From contig JBCNJP010000013.1 of the NCBI GenBank assembly GCA_039602395.1, forward strand, positions 20,567,663 to 20,631,662: a DNA stretch of 64,000 nt, read 5' to 3'. The position numbers and the translations under genes are program-made. Below, piece by piece: positions 35,430-47,949 of this stretch. Source of the DNA: Deinandra increscens subsp. villosa (lineage: Eukaryota > Streptophyta > Magnoliopsida > Asterales > Asteraceae). Positions within the stretch are counted from its first letter, which is position 1. Every line of letters begins with the position of its first letter. A model generated the notes under the pieces. That model worked only from the letters and a program-made list of their open reading frames with translations. It had not been told where the DNA came from and did not search any database.

Positions 35430-37809
35430 AAAAAAACCGCTTTGATTTAGATTTTGACTTGGAAGGTGTAGGCTCAGTAAAAAAATCCTGCCCGATTCAT
35501 CAATCAATGTCGCAGATTTGTTTGAAAATGAACTTTCTACAGTTTCAGGACAATCTCGTGCCATGTGTCCCTTTCGACGAAACTGATAGCACAAACGATA
35601 GGATCGTTGAGATTAAGATTTGTCCTAAACTGAAGGACATCTATCAATGACCTCAGAATCATCAGACATATCATCAAAAATTTGAAATCTGTTAGAACGT
35701 ACCCATTTTGATGTAGGACTTCGAGGTGTGGAATTAGATCCAGATGATGAAGAATCCTTAACTTTCTGAGCATCCCGAGAAGAAATTTTAGACGAAGCCT
35801 TCTTCTGAATCTTTCCTCCAAATCCTTTTTCCATTGTAGACATGAACACTTGAGCCAAATAATAGATTTGTTCCAAGCTTGAGTCTTTGTTTTTTTTTTG
35901 GAGCTTTCTTGAGCATATTCTTCGTATTCTGCTTCTCAGATTTCTGATTCTTGTATCCCAACCCAGAACGTTTGGAACCAGATTTGGACGATTCAGCTTG
36001 AAAACCAGAAACTCCATCATTAGCCATTTGAGAAAATACAGCTTTGATATCCTTCAACTTATTGGCTTCAACCAACTTAGCAGCATTTTATGCTTCACTC
36101 AACAAACCCTCATTTTTCTCAATCACCTTATCAGCAGAAATGTCTCCATCAGAAATAAATCCACCTGAAACAAACTTTGATGTATCTTTATCAATCAAAC
36201 TTTCCTCCTTTTCTACTTTCTTTCTTGAAACCTTGGATTTCTTCTTCTCAGATTCTTTAGAAACAAATTCAGAATAATCACCCATTGTTGCAGAAGATTT
36301 GACATCAGCCAGAGGATCAATTTAAATCAATGGAGGGGGTAATTGATTGAATTCTTCACCACCAAATACTCTTTTGAAATTTTCATCGTCGCACAAATAA
36401 CTGGTGAAGGAATGTGAATTCTTCAAGTTATTTAGTTGTCGATTCAAATACAGAATTTGAACATTTAAATCTGATATCTTCTTTTGAGCTTCACCCAAAG
36501 TCTTTTCTGATTCTATCAACTGTTCAGAAACTCTGTTAGACAAATACTTTTCTCTCCTCACCTTATCATGGGCATCAAACATTTCCTGTGTAACCTTTTC
36601 CACCTTTCCTTGATAAATCTCTACATTTCTTGTCAACAATTTGTTTTCTTTTGTCAGCTCGGTGACTTTATCTTGTAATTGTGACTGGAGAACTTTATAA
36701 TCATTGTTCGAAACCATGAGTTCATCATTAGCTTTCTGAAGTTCAAAATTGGTAAGCAGAAGTGATTCCACTCTTGCTTTTGATTTCTTATATAATGCAT
36801 CAAAATCTCCAACAGCATCCTTTGCTTCGAACACCCACTTTTCAACCTTTGTAACTAACTCAGCATTTTCATTTTGTAACTTCATGATCTGTTCTTTATT
36901 GTCACTTACCATCTTATTCAATCTTGCTTTTAGCTCTAAAACCTCTTCTATTAACAACTTCTTTTCTTTTTCCAACATTGCGTTAGCTTTGAAAATCTCA
37001 TCAGAATCTTCACACTTGCTTTTGTAACCTTCTATCTCTGCTTCTTTCTTCTCATGTTCAACAATCAACCCTTCCTTTTCAGAAATCAATTCTCGAATCT
37101 TTCTTTCTTTTTGAGCATAAAATTCACATGTTGACTCATACCCACTAACTTCAGAATCACTTGTTTCGGATGCACTTGTTTGAGATTCAGAATCAATTGA
37201 TTCAACTTGCATAGTAGCCATTAATGCATAATTTTCTGGAGAATGAAATAAAAATGTAGATTCATTTGGAAACTCTGCAGCCCAATCATAACCCTCCTCA
37301 GCCACTAAAGCCTTTGCATCTTTATTATGATTATGACTATCTGAAGTGCTTGGTTTAGAAGAAGATTGCTTGCATTCTCGAGCAAAATGTCCTAATTTGG
37401 AACATTTGTAATGTTTCAGTTTGGACTTATCCAAACCCAGTTTGCATCTTTGAAGTATAGAATTCTTGCCATGTTTGTCAATAAACCGTCTTCCTTTTTC
37501 AACAGTCATAGCAAACTGCCAATCCAAATCTAATTTATTTAGCTGATCATCATCCATTTGTTTTAGATCTCCGAAACCAAACCAGAATTACCAATTTGAC
37601 TAAATATGGATCTAGATGAAGATGATATGAAGGCAGATAACAAAGAAGCTGGATCTGCAGTTGCTTGATTAGAAGTAGACTTGCTTGATGATCTATTAGG
37701 AATAGTAAAACTACAACCCGAAGAATAACCAGTATTTTCAGACTTTCCAGCAAGAAAAGCTGTTAACGGTGGATTACTGCTTGAATGATTCCTCAGTGAT
37801 TGATTCCAT
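35430..37809 (-). pseudogene. Copia Gag pseudogene with long coiled coil and two altered zinc knuckles
   Basis: Minus-strand ATG at 37809 (MESITEESFKQ, then a stop). The main open part, 37557-36322 (411 codons), reads DQLNKLDLDWQFAMTVEKGR, a zinc knuckle HYKCSKLGHFAREC (37372-37413), FHSPENYALMA, then about 230 residues of heptad-rich Lys/Glu/Leu sequence predicted by eye to be coiled coil. Further left, after frame changes, a basic Ser/Lys region ends in a second knuckle CYQFRRKGHMARDC near 35555-35600. Each knuckle has lost one metal-binding Cys (first Cys to His; second Cys to Phe). The layout fits the copia Gag type common in Asteraceae. Upstream of 37809 the 5' LTR and primer site are absent and the sequence joins a plus-strand element. 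Confidence 0.8.
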
Positions 37810-38107
37810 TACAAACACGGTTTTGGTTGTTAAAATTACAAAAGACTCTTCGGATGATCTGTTCTTCTGTCGTACCACATGGTACATGGTGTACCAGATT
37901 TGATACGTGGCCTAATGTGGTCCATATCTGGTCCGTTTGACCAATGTGGTACGTGGTCAACAATTGTGGTCCGCGACGTGGTCCGCTGTCAAATTTTTCA
38001 CAAAGTTCATCGTTTGAGCGTTTAAAGTCAAACTAGAGTCAGGTGTAAGCAGTTTTGCTTATATATTATGATTTTAATGATAATTGGTGTTTGTGATTAT
38101 TTCAAAA

Positions 38108-41100
38108 ATGGCAGCGTTAAAGTCCAACGATGAACACAATATTTGTGAGTATCTCGGGGCGTCTGCAAAGTGGAGATCTCACTTCGGAGGCATATTTGAT
38201 TTTCTAGAGACAATCGAGAGTATACTATGCTGCTACACATGAGTGTACACCTTACAAAGACTTACTTACAATGTTTTGGACTTCAGTTCAAGTAGATTGT
38301 TCAGTGGTACCTTCGGTGATTCGTGCGAGAATTCTTCAAACTAATGTTATTGTAATTAAGAAGATGTTCGGAGGGTTTTACAATTCAATGATCAGCCAAT
38401 ATTTCCGAAGGAGTTTGATCAGGTTGACATGGTTGCATTACTAAGACGAGTGAAGTATGATGTCAATCTATATGCTACCTGGCTTCTTAAAGCCAATCTG
38501 AGTCCTCCGTATTTTATTTGATGCACGTGATAATCAGATGTTTTGTTAACCGACTGAGGGGTCATGAAGAATTCGATATGAAGGTGTTATCTTTCTTTAC
38601 GGATTTGGCGATGAATCGGGAATTCAACTTCTCAGGTTGGATTTTCGACTACATGAAAGAGAACATCCTGTCTAAACAGAACAAGAGTGTGATGTATCCC
38701 CGATTTCTGCAAATGATCTTAAATGAGTTGCATCCTGATCTACCAAAGAATCCAGATACAGTCTTAATATTGAAGCACATGAATGAGGTACCTGTGGGGA
38801 AGTTGCCAGTTTATCAGAAAAGAAAAGGAGCGAATGTGGCTCCTCCGGTTAAAGGTTTGATTGGCCATCTGGCAAAACCTAACTATGTGGCTCCAGCAGA
38901 TGGTGCTCCAAGACATCCGGATAGTAGTAATGATGAACTGGAATATGATGATGATGGTAACCCAGTTGAAGAAGATGATAATGAACAAGATGATGAAGAT
39001 GTGCCTGTCTAACAACCGGTAGAACAGCAACCTACTGCTTCTGTACCGGTGCAACAGCAACAACAACAACAATCTGAACCAATTCAACAAGATCCAATCA
39101 TTCCCGATAGAGAAGATGATGTAGCTGGTTCGAAAGATGTTTCTGGAGATGATGATGATGAAAGTTCTTCGGATACAAGTTCTGACTCTGGTGATTAATG
39201 TTGAAATTTTGCATAATATTAGAGGGGTTATGGTGAAGAAAGGTTCTAAAGCTCATCTAGCTTATCCGGCTTCAATAAATGAAGATGTTTCTAGATTTGA
39301 GCATTTATCAAAGAGGTCTGCTGATAGAGAAGATTTTCATGATCCATCTTATACTCGAGCTGTGGAGGAATCAGCTAGACAGACAAAGGCTGCTGATAAA
39401 GGAAAAGCCCCAATGGTCGCTACTGGCAAATGTGTGAAACATATGTCAAGACCTAAGATGATGGTAAAACAGGGTTCGTTCCTTGCTGATGCTCGAAAGG
39501 CTAGAAGCAGTCCGCCTAGCAAGAAGTAAAAAGTTGCTCCAGAGTCTTCGATTCCAAGTCAGCCAACCACCAAATCTGCAAATCTTCAAAGTTCAAGTAT
39601 GCCACCTATTTGAAAGTTGATTGTCAGAAATTCATCAACTTCTGCTTCTACTTCAACTGTTGCTGCTTCTACTACATCAACAATATCATCGACTGATTTA
39701 AAGTTTGCTTTGCATCAAACAAGACTTGATGAGTTAGAGTCTACCAATCGTCAACAAGCGAATGAAATTCAAGGATTAAAGAATACTATGAAAGAGTTGG
39801 TGTCTCGTGATTAGTCAAAAGATCTTGAGATTGCTCGGCTTCAACAAATCTCTCTGTCTGGGTGAGCAGCTAAATCTTCTGTTAAAAGCTTTACCTGCTC
39901 AGGGGGAGATGAGACCGAATCCTGAAGAGGTGTGTAGAGAAGATGACGATGTGTCACGATATTTGAATGATACGGATGACCCGGAGGGAGGTGTCGGTGG
40001 AGATGGTTTGGGTGTTTCTGGTGCAGATAGAACATCTGCTGCTGCTGGAACATCATCTGCTACTACATCCCAGGGGGAGTCTGGTAAAGATGTTTATGAT
40101 GTGACTCCAATTACAAGAGTTGCAATTGAAGAAGGAGAATTTCTGCATCAATACTCAAAAGAGAAATTGGCTACAATATATGTTCTTAATATTGAAGATG
40201 TTGATAAGGTTCCTTTCGCTAAACCTCACAGAGCAGAAGATTCAGATGATGAATTTGTATATGAAGAGGAGCATGTAGAAGTTGATGATATGACTGCTGA
40301 AGAATATCCAGATGATCCTAAAGTTTATGGAAATTTTACTGATAATGATTAGTCTTGAGGATTCAATTTCTTTGCAAAAGATGATGAGGAAAAAGATGAG
40401 AATCAATTAATGAAGAAAGAGGCTGAGAAACAATCTGAACAACCTGAAACTACTGAAGACGATAGTTTTTCTGAAGAACAAGAGAAATGAAGATTGTTTG
40501 ATGAATGGATGAAGGAGCAAAGATCAAAGAAGACACATGTGGTGAATCCTACAAAATCTGTTGATAAGAAGAAATTCTTTGAAAACAGAGGTGTAGCCAC
40601 TAGTAATATTATCAATTGGATGTTCGATTCACAGCTCAAGTGTTATGCTATCAAGAAAGAATTTGGCATTATCTACTTGAAGAACACTAGAAGGTTTGAT
40701 ACTTTACCTGTCTGTGATGTGTGGGAATTATCTAGAAAGCCATTTATGAATTATGGTGAACATCCATCGGGCGAATTCTTCAGAAACAAGTTGCTTGAAG
40801 AATGTCAGAAGCGATTCAGATTTCTGAATCCTCAAAGGCCGAAGTATACTGATCATCCGACTGATATTCATCCAAAAACAGGAAGACCAGTTGTGGTTTT
40901 AAAGTACATAAAGCCTATTCAACTCAAGAAGATACCTTTGAAACGGCTGGAACATAATTTCATCAAGACGTTGAGGTGGTGGTATTATGATGAGTATACG
41001 GGAGAAGCGGTAATTGTTGTCAAGGAAGAAAACAAGGTGGTTAGGATTTTTGATCCTATGTGGTTGATTAATCTGTCTGAAGCTGATATCGACAAGTTAT

Positions 41101-41252
41101 ATCACAACAAAGTTCTATAAAAGGATGAGGATGCTGATCAAGCCTTGCAGTTCCAAAGAGTGATTAGAGTTTGCTATGCTTTTGGGATTCATTCTGGAAA
41201 TAACCAAAGACAGTATTGGAATGAATCGAAGATAAAAGCTTCTGAAGACTAG
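38108..41252 (+). pseudogene. Extra ORF downstream of pol in copia element, broken
   Basis: ATG at 38108 starts MAALKSNDEHNICEYLGASA. After frame breaks come FDMKVLSFFTDLAMNREFNF, YPRFLQMILNEL and an acidic region (38880-39012). Then follow Ser-rich linkers, a short coiled coil (LDELESTNRQQANEIQGLKN, 39728-39787), more acidic sequence, and a conserved C-terminal part (40494-41252). The last contains TLRWWYYDEYTGEAVIVVKE, LINLSEADIDKLYHN and RVCYAFGIHSGNN. There are at least six breaks. Position before the polypurine tract equals that of the envelope-like or additional ORFs of SIRE/Maximus-type copia elements; assignment to that clade is inference. No signal peptide or clear membrane segment is visible. 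The gene at 45901 is a divergent relative. Confidence 0.7.
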
Positions 41253-41271
41253 CATAAGACAAGGGGGAGTT

Positions 41272-41628
41272 TGTTAGAACATGTTATGATGTATAATGCT
41301 AGGTCTAGGTGTTTTGTCTATGTTATAGTCATTTTGTATAATATGGTCCCAGCGTACCAGTGAACGGACCAGGTGATACGCAGCCACGGACCACCTGGTA
41401 CGTGGGTTAATTGGTACGCCGGGCAGATTACTATAAATAGTTTAAGCTCTTTTGTTTTAGAGAAGTGGCGAGAGTTGAAGTCTTAAGTGTGTGTATTTTG
41501 TAGTGTTTGCTCTTTGTTTTCTCTCTGTACTCTTGAGCTTGGTTATCAATAAAGGAAACGTTTATTTACATCGTGTTATCGAATTGATCAAGATCATGCA
41601 TTAGTAAGATCCAATTCAGTGTTTTACA
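41272..41628 (+). repeat. 3' LTR (357 bp), plus strand
   Basis: TGTTAGAACATG to GTGTTTTACA, directly after polypurine tract AAGGGGGAGTT (41261-41271). TATA box CTATAAATAG at 41431-41440 and AATAAA at 41548-41553. It is related to, but clearly diverged from, the LTR at 28629, with alignable TATA, TTTATTTACATCGTG and terminal parts. Confidence 0.88.
41432..41553 (+). promoter_or_regulatory. LTR TATA box and polyadenylation signal
   Basis: TATAAATAG (41432-41440) and AATAAA (41548-41553), in the same arrangement as in the LTR at 28629. Confidence 0.65.
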
Positions 41629-42053
41629 CATTTTTTCTTGTATTCCTTCCTATACCAAAACATATAATTGATAATTAGGTTATGGAAATTGATCATAATA
41701 TATATAGCAATTTTGAAATACTTACCACCATGATAGATATGGACAGAGGAGTGCCATTTTATTGCAAGTAGTATGGGTCATCAGGTCCTACAATTCAATT
41801 GATTTCCAGATGAACATTAGATATCCAGATGAACTTAAAACATCCGGATGAACATCACATTAAGTTCCGGATCAACTTCGAAGTCAGTTGAACTTTATTT
41901 GGTACACATCTCACCATTTGTTCCAACAATCCCTAGCTAGCCCAAGTGTTTGAGGTACCAAATAACATTTAAAATGGGACTACATGACATTACCAAACAG
42001 ATTACTGTGAAACTATAGAACGGAATGAAACTTGACTGGCAAATATTTACCTT

Positions 42054-43816
42054 TTTCTTTTCAACCGCTTTAGACGAGGTTGATCAACCACCGATTTCAC
42101 GCCCTACAGTTCAATTAATTACTTTATGTAAATGAGCAATCAAACCGATAACGAGTTTGAAAAATACTAACTGTTGTGTGTATGTCAGCATGATTAGTGC
42201 TATGGCTAGATCCAACAAAAATCTCCTTAGACTTTACCTAGAACAATGTTTTTGAGTTGGTAAAAAGTGAGAGCAGAATAATGACGCGGACTTATCATGA
42301 AAGTATTTGTTCTGTTTTTTTAATCTAACATAAGTTGTTCCAGTTTTATTCATACATATTATGTATATACTCTATTTTTTTCATATTAACATACATTTTC
42401 AGTGAATCATAGCAGAGCTCCATTTAACTCATAACTTTGTTCTTACATGAAGTATATATTCTTATGTACCGGGAACTTGCATCTATTTGTGTTCTTTAGG
42501 AACAAGAGTTCATCCGGATTGTGTTCTTCAGGAACAAGAGTGTATGTTATTATAAGGTATTTGAGAATAGTATGATTAAGGTGAGATGTAAAGAATTTAC
42601 CTCTGTAGATGCCGGAGCATTAAGTTGTTGTGGTAACGGTGTTCCAAGTGCAAATAGATGAGCTATAAGTAGATCAAGTTTTTTTTTATCCGATTCTTCA
42701 ATCTTCAGGAAGAGGGTCTTAAGTTGTTCATTTTTTTCATCCCTAAGAAGTCTCTCCTCTTTAAGTTCGAACTAAAGTTTTTCCAATTGACCATTAGTGT
42801 TGTTGGATCGATCCTTGAATTTTGTACAATTAACAGAATGTAGTTAGATGCTTTTTAACAAAGTACATATGTAGGAAAGAATGCAGACCCTATTGATTCA
42901 TTATCTCTTAAGTAGTTATTAATTATTAATATATCACATAAATACCCTATTGATTAATTATTTGATATGTTATACACAAATTAAAGACATCTAAAGGAAA
43001 TAGTGGAACACATCATGTCTTCAATGGATATAAACAAATTACCATTTCTAGCAAAGTAGCAGATGCATGACATCAACATTCTTCTATTCTTCTACAAGGG
43101 ATGTAACTACAATTTCTTTATTTTGTACCCCTCTAACATGAACCTATAAAAAATGCTGGAAACATTCCTATATATGTCCTCTAGGATCTTTCCTAGCTAG
43201 TAATGACCAAAGTAACATAAATTAGTTCTTAATTATTAAGATATCACATAAAGACCATATTGATTAATTATTTGATATGTTATACACAAATTAAAGATAT
43301 CTAAAGGGAAGAGCGGAACACATCATGTCTTCAGTGGATATAAACAAATAGTTGACCATTTCTAGCAGTGTACGTAAAGAAGAAAGGAGGTTCCCCAGTA
43401 ACATGAATCTACAAACATGTGCATATGCTTGACCTCAACATTCCTAGCATAAAAATAACTAATTTAGCATGCTCCCACAGTCATTTAAGAAGGTAAATAA
43501 CTAATTTAGCATTAAAATGAATGAGTTGAAATGAATAGAGAGGATTTCTGCAATATATACCCCTTCCTAATTAATTCTGTATGAAACGAAATTTTATCGA
43601 TCTGTAACTGTAACTGTACACAAATACAGGGATCCCAAGTTAAACGTGTATCAATAATAAACAAAACAAACAATTTTCTGAAAATAGATTGTAATTAATG
43701 AAACAGGATAACTTGACAATTAACGTTTTCTGGACTGATTGGTCTCCCAAATCACATGGAACTTTTGAAGAATCGCTAGCGCTGCCAATTGAAGCTATTC
43801 GTTGTTCAAGCTCCAT
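42054..43816 (-). other. Unidentified minus-strand gene with splice-consistent exons
   Basis: I do not recognise the product. The best exon is 42601-42771: acceptor TTTAG, donor GTAAAT, and 57 open codons reading FELKEERLLRDEKNEQLKTL, FLKIEESDKKKLDLLIAHLF and PLPQQLNAPASTE, an amphipathic coiled-coil segment. Exon 42054-42104 (acceptor TGTAG, donor GTAAAT) encodes a basic stretch, VDQPRLKRLKRK, resembling a nuclear-localisation signal. A possible first exon begins at ATG 43816 (MELEQRIASIGSASDSSKVP). Such coiled-coil C-termini occur in plant CACTA-type (transposase_24-like) proteins, so this could be a transposon gene; no terminal repeats were located. A fragment like the 3' end of the 45901 element (42266-42440) lies between the last two exons. 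Confidence 0.4.
42905..43375. repeat. Direct repeat pair, ~150 bp each
   Basis: Segments 42908-43053 and 43226-43365 share GATTAATTATTTGATATGTT, ATACACAAATTAAAGA and ACACATCATGTCTTCA with few changes, about 315 bases apart. They lie within the intron-like part of the unidentified minus-strand gene. Meaning unknown. Confidence 0.75.
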
Positions 43817-43996
43817 TGAAGATGTGAATGATATGGATGAGAAAGAAGACCTGGTTATTCGGTGGAGGCGTTTAACTGGAAATTTTTTGATAAAGTGAGA
43901 GGGAAAAGTATATGATGAATCGATAAAAAGTAAATTTAGTTCGAAATTTTGGGTGTAATATGAACTAATGGTGGGAAATTCAAATTTTTTAATTAA

Positions 43997-44014
43997 AGAG
44001 GGGGGGGGGGGGGA
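43997..44014. repeat. Poly-G run
   Basis: About 16 consecutive G on the plus strand; prone to sequencing error and to G-quadruplex formation. Confidence 0.9.
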
Positions 44015-44581
44015 ATTGTTCAAACTGGTAATAAAACCCAAAATTAATATAAACAATATGTATATTAAACATAATTAAACCTAAAATTAAACATAAACAT
44101 AATTAATTAATTAAATGTCTCCACGTGGCTCTTCCGGCGGGTTCTTCTTCAAAATGAACTTCATCATCCAGTTCGTAAAAAGTCTTCAAGTGCCTCTTCT
44201 TGTGGGTTTGCAGGTTCTTCGTCAAGATGAGCTTCATCCTCTTGAGGTGTTGAAATAATGAAATTGTGAAATTGTACGAGTACATGAATTACGGTTGACA
44301 TAACTGTGATCCTTCAAGCAGATCTGGACGACGATCGGAGTTAAAAGCCCTAACAAAATTATGTTTTAATATTAATTTTATTATTTTCTTTTAGATATAA
44401 TAAACAAGATTTTAATAACACGTGCTTTGTGGCCGTGATAACGCAACTACAAAAAACGGTGACATTACTAAAACACAACTCAAAAATGAAAATGATAAAT
44501 TACTATGCAATTCAGAACAAAAATACGAAAAGACCTCCATGTTGAGAATTTCTCATGTATAATAATTTCGTTTTCAAAAAT

Positions 44582-45652
44582 ATCAAACGGCGTCCAATAA
44601 GGATGGTGAGGAGCAATTAGGATCAACTAGACTCAATGAGAACTAAATATTGACAATTAGCGTCATTTAGGATACTTTAGTGAAGACCAGTTATGGTAAA
44701 TTAATATGGTCTATGAATCCGAATTAGGACCAACTCAATGAGAATGCCGATTATGCTCATAGGACCGATAAGGACGGAGCATGAAGGAAGTGACTAATGA
44801 GGATCGATGATCAAGTATGACCAATTAGGACTAATTGGGGCCAATTAGTTTGAATGGGGACCAATGTACCAATAAGGGTAAATCAGGGTTAGTGATGGTC
44901 GATAGAGACCAATTAGGTTCAATTAGGGTCAATGAGGACCCATTAGGACCAATGATGGTCGAATAAGCTCGATTAGGACAAATACGGATGAATTGTGACT
45001 TATTAGGGCCAGTTAGGACCCATGAGGGCCAATTAGACAGAATAAGTACCAATATGGCTCAATTTGGGTTAATGAGGAGCAATTTGCACAACTTGGACCA
45101 ATAAGGACCAATTAGTGTCAGTTAGCCTCAATAAGGACCAACTAGACTCATTGAGGACCATTTACTTTAAAGTACAACAAATTTGAGTCAATTAAGCCTA
45201 ATTGACCCCAATTGATTATAATTGGTCCTAAACGAGCCTAATTAGTCGTAATTAACCGTAAGTGATCTTCATTGAACCTAACTGAGCCTAATAGACTATA
45301 ATTAACCTTAATTGGCCCTAATTTATCCTAACCGAGTGTTCACTGGCCCTCATTGGTACTCATTTGTCATAAATGTCCATAATTGACCTTAATTCAGTCT
45401 ACTGGTCCTCATTGAGCGTAATTGGCCCTTAATCGGCCTAATAGACCCTAATTGGTCATATTTCGTCCTCATAAGGCGTCATTGAGTAAAATCGACCCTC
45501 GTTAGTTATAACTGGTCTTCATTATTGACCCTAATTGATCCTCATTGACCCAAATTTACCCTAATTGGGCCTCGTGGCTTCGTTAGTCCTAATTGGTCCT
45601 ACTTTATCTTCATTTGTCCTTATCGGTCCTAATCGACCCTACTTGATGTGGA
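44582..45652. repeat. Inverted minisatellite (GGACCAATTAGG-type / CCTAATTGGTCC-type)
   Basis: For about 590 bases (44582-45172) the plus strand repeats degenerate 10-15-base words such as GGACCAATTAGG and GGTCAATTAGG. From about 45180 to 45652 it repeats their complement, CCTAATTGGTCC and CCTAATTGACC. The two halves could fold into one very long imperfect hairpin. There is no coding capacity. It ends about 250 bases before the ATG at 45901. Confidence 0.85.
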
Positions 45653-46769
45653 TTCAATTAAAATAAATTAATAATATTATTCTAAACCAAATTAAATTAT
45701 CAAAATTTCCCCCATCCCAATTTCAACTAAATGGGCAAACTCCAATAACTTCCCCTGTTTCAATTCTTAGGGTTCATTGTGATCCAGAAGAACTGCCGTT
45801 AGCATAAAACTGCATTTTCAAAAAACAGTCACCCTCTACTTTCTCTCCAGGTTTCTAATTCGCGATTTAAACCTAAACCTTACTCTCTAATTTCTCACAA
45901 ATGGCACCCAAATTGAATCGAAAGGCTACATCAAAGCCTACTCAACTGTTCTTCGCCGAACATAATGTTCTAGCGTACTTCGAGAAGTCTGATAAGTCAA
46001 AGCTATTTGATGAAATGAACGATTTCCTTGAGAAATCCAACACTCAATTTGCTTTAACTGTGAATCCTGTAATATGCAAGCAGAGAATTGCTGAATTTTG
46101 GGACTCGGCCAGAAAATCTGTTGATAGCAATGGGGTTGGTAAAATTGACTCTAGAGTCAATGGGAATGAGATTAGTTTGACTGAAGAAATGATCCAGAAG
46201 CATCTGAAATTCAATGATGCAGGAGGTGGTCCCGATTACAAGTATGAATTGTACTTGAAGACGTACGAAGCAACTGGGTATGGGGGTGACTTAACTTGTG
46301 GGACCATCAAAAGGGGACAACTACCCTATGTTTGGCGATATCTTGCTCATACCATTCTCCACTGCCTATCTCACAAGAAAAATGCATGGGATGAACTTGC
46401 TGCACCTTAATCATCCACTTTTCATGGATTGGCAAATGGGCTCAACTTTAACTTTTCAAAAATGATATTTGATGGAATGCTGGAAAATCTAAAACCTAAA
46501 AGGATCTTTTACATGTACCCCAGATTCATCCAACCTATTCTAATTGTGAATTTCCAAATCTGCAAATCTCTGATGAACATCTTGAACTAAAATATTTTAC
46601 AAGTAAAACATTTTCTAACATGCAAGTGAACAAAACTGTTTTTCTTGGTAAAGACACATCACACCCTATGCCTAAGGCCAGGACTGCTCCTGAGCAAACT
46701 GCTCCTGGTGACAACATTGTTACACCAACAAGTGTTGAGCCCACACCAGACCGACCATCCTCTTCCACT

Positions 46770-46890
46770 GATATACAAATTCCCACCAAAAGGAAGAGGA
46801 TGTCCACAGGACTACCTCAGAATGAGGGTGATATACAAATTCCCACCAAAAGGAAGAGGATGTCCACTGATATACAAATTCCACAAAAAA
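46770..46890 (+). repeat. In-ORF repeat encoding IQIPTKRKRMS
   Basis: The segment ATACAAATTCCCACCAAAAG plus GAAGAGGATGTCCAC is present twice, 60 bases apart, with a third partial copy. It encodes a basic, nuclear-localisation-like PTKRKR motif. The duplication is in frame. Confidence 0.8.
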
Positions 46891-47559
46891 TACCGCACGC
46901 GTTCCACAATCACCCAAAAGGAAAAGACTAGGTCTCCTCTACCTAGACCCTCCACAGGACTACCTCAGAATGAAGGTGATATATCACCTAGGCCACATGA
47001 AGTAGATTCCCCAACCCTTATTGCAGGGAATATACTGCTGGACTTGGTTCAATCACCCAACCAACATTTTGCTGATAAGGTGACTTGTAGTAGTGATGAA
47101 GAAAGTCAGGTGGAAAGGGATGACACTACTCATAAAGTCCCACTGGACCCTGAGGACGGTGCCAACATCATTAAGACCCAATCCATGGCAACTGTTTCTG
47201 TCAGGGAACCTATTCAGGAACCTTTGATTGACAACAGGAATCCCAGGTGCCAAGAAACCATGGGTGCGAGCATGAACAAGGTTGGCTTGTTTGCTCTTCT
47301 TTGCTCAAAGATATTGGCAACACACCAGTTGAGAGCAGCATGACACATACTGGATTGACGGTTCGATGTACAAAACTTGAAAATGAATTGGTAGCTCTCC
47401 GTGCAATTGTGAGAGCTCAAGGAGAAGAAATTGAACGGTTGAAGGCAGGACAATCTGTGAAAGCCACTAATAGGTAAGCTTGGCAACCATATGTTGAAAT
47501 GAAGTTCACATGTCAAACTAGATTTAATTCAAAATAGGATCTTGCACAGGGTGTCTTCC

Positions 47560-47800
47560 TCAGATGTTGATGAAGTTGAACAAGTTGATCCGGTTGAACA
47601 AGTTGATCCGGTTGAATAACTTCATCCGGAGGAAGAAGGCCACGTGATCCAGTTGAACAAGTTGATCCGGTTGAACAAGTTGATCCAGTTGAACAACTTC
47701 ATCCGGAGGAAGAAGGCCATGTTCATCCGGTTGAACAACTTCATCAGGTTGAACTAATTAATCTGGTTGAACTAGTTGATCCGTTTGAATAACTTCATCC
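47560..47800 (+). repeat. VEQVDP minisatellite in the extra ORF
   Basis: Repeats of GTTGAACAAGTTGATCCG and GTTGAACAACTTCATCCG (18 bases), interleaved with GAGGAAGAAGGCCA. In frame they encode VEQVDP/VEQLHP. Confidence 0.85.
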
Positions 47801-47949
47801 GGTGCAAGTGACTGCTGATAATCAGATTATCACAAGTGTGATGAGTGATCTGCAAACCACAAATGTGGAGATAGCTCCTGAAGCTCTATATTTCATGACA
47901 AAAATGATGATTAGGAATACACTTAACTGCACTTGGTTAAGGAGTGCTC

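Larger units (their letters stand above)
37867..41628 (+). mobile_element. 3' half of a plus-strand copia element (extra ORF plus 3' LTR)
   Basis: Contains a non-coding lead-in with GTACCA/GGTACG motifs (37867-37960), a broken extra ORF (38108-41252), polypurine tract (41261-41271) and 3' LTR (41272-41628). Pol and the 5' LTR are missing. It is joined head to head with the minus-strand gag ending at 37809. Confidence 0.75.

Noticed and set aside
36749..37027. Plus-strand Ser/Phe-rich ORF
   Set aside because: It is the antisense shadow of the Gag coiled coil.
44831..45052. Minus-strand ORF rich in Asn/Pro/Leu
   Set aside because: It is a translation of the inverted minisatellite.
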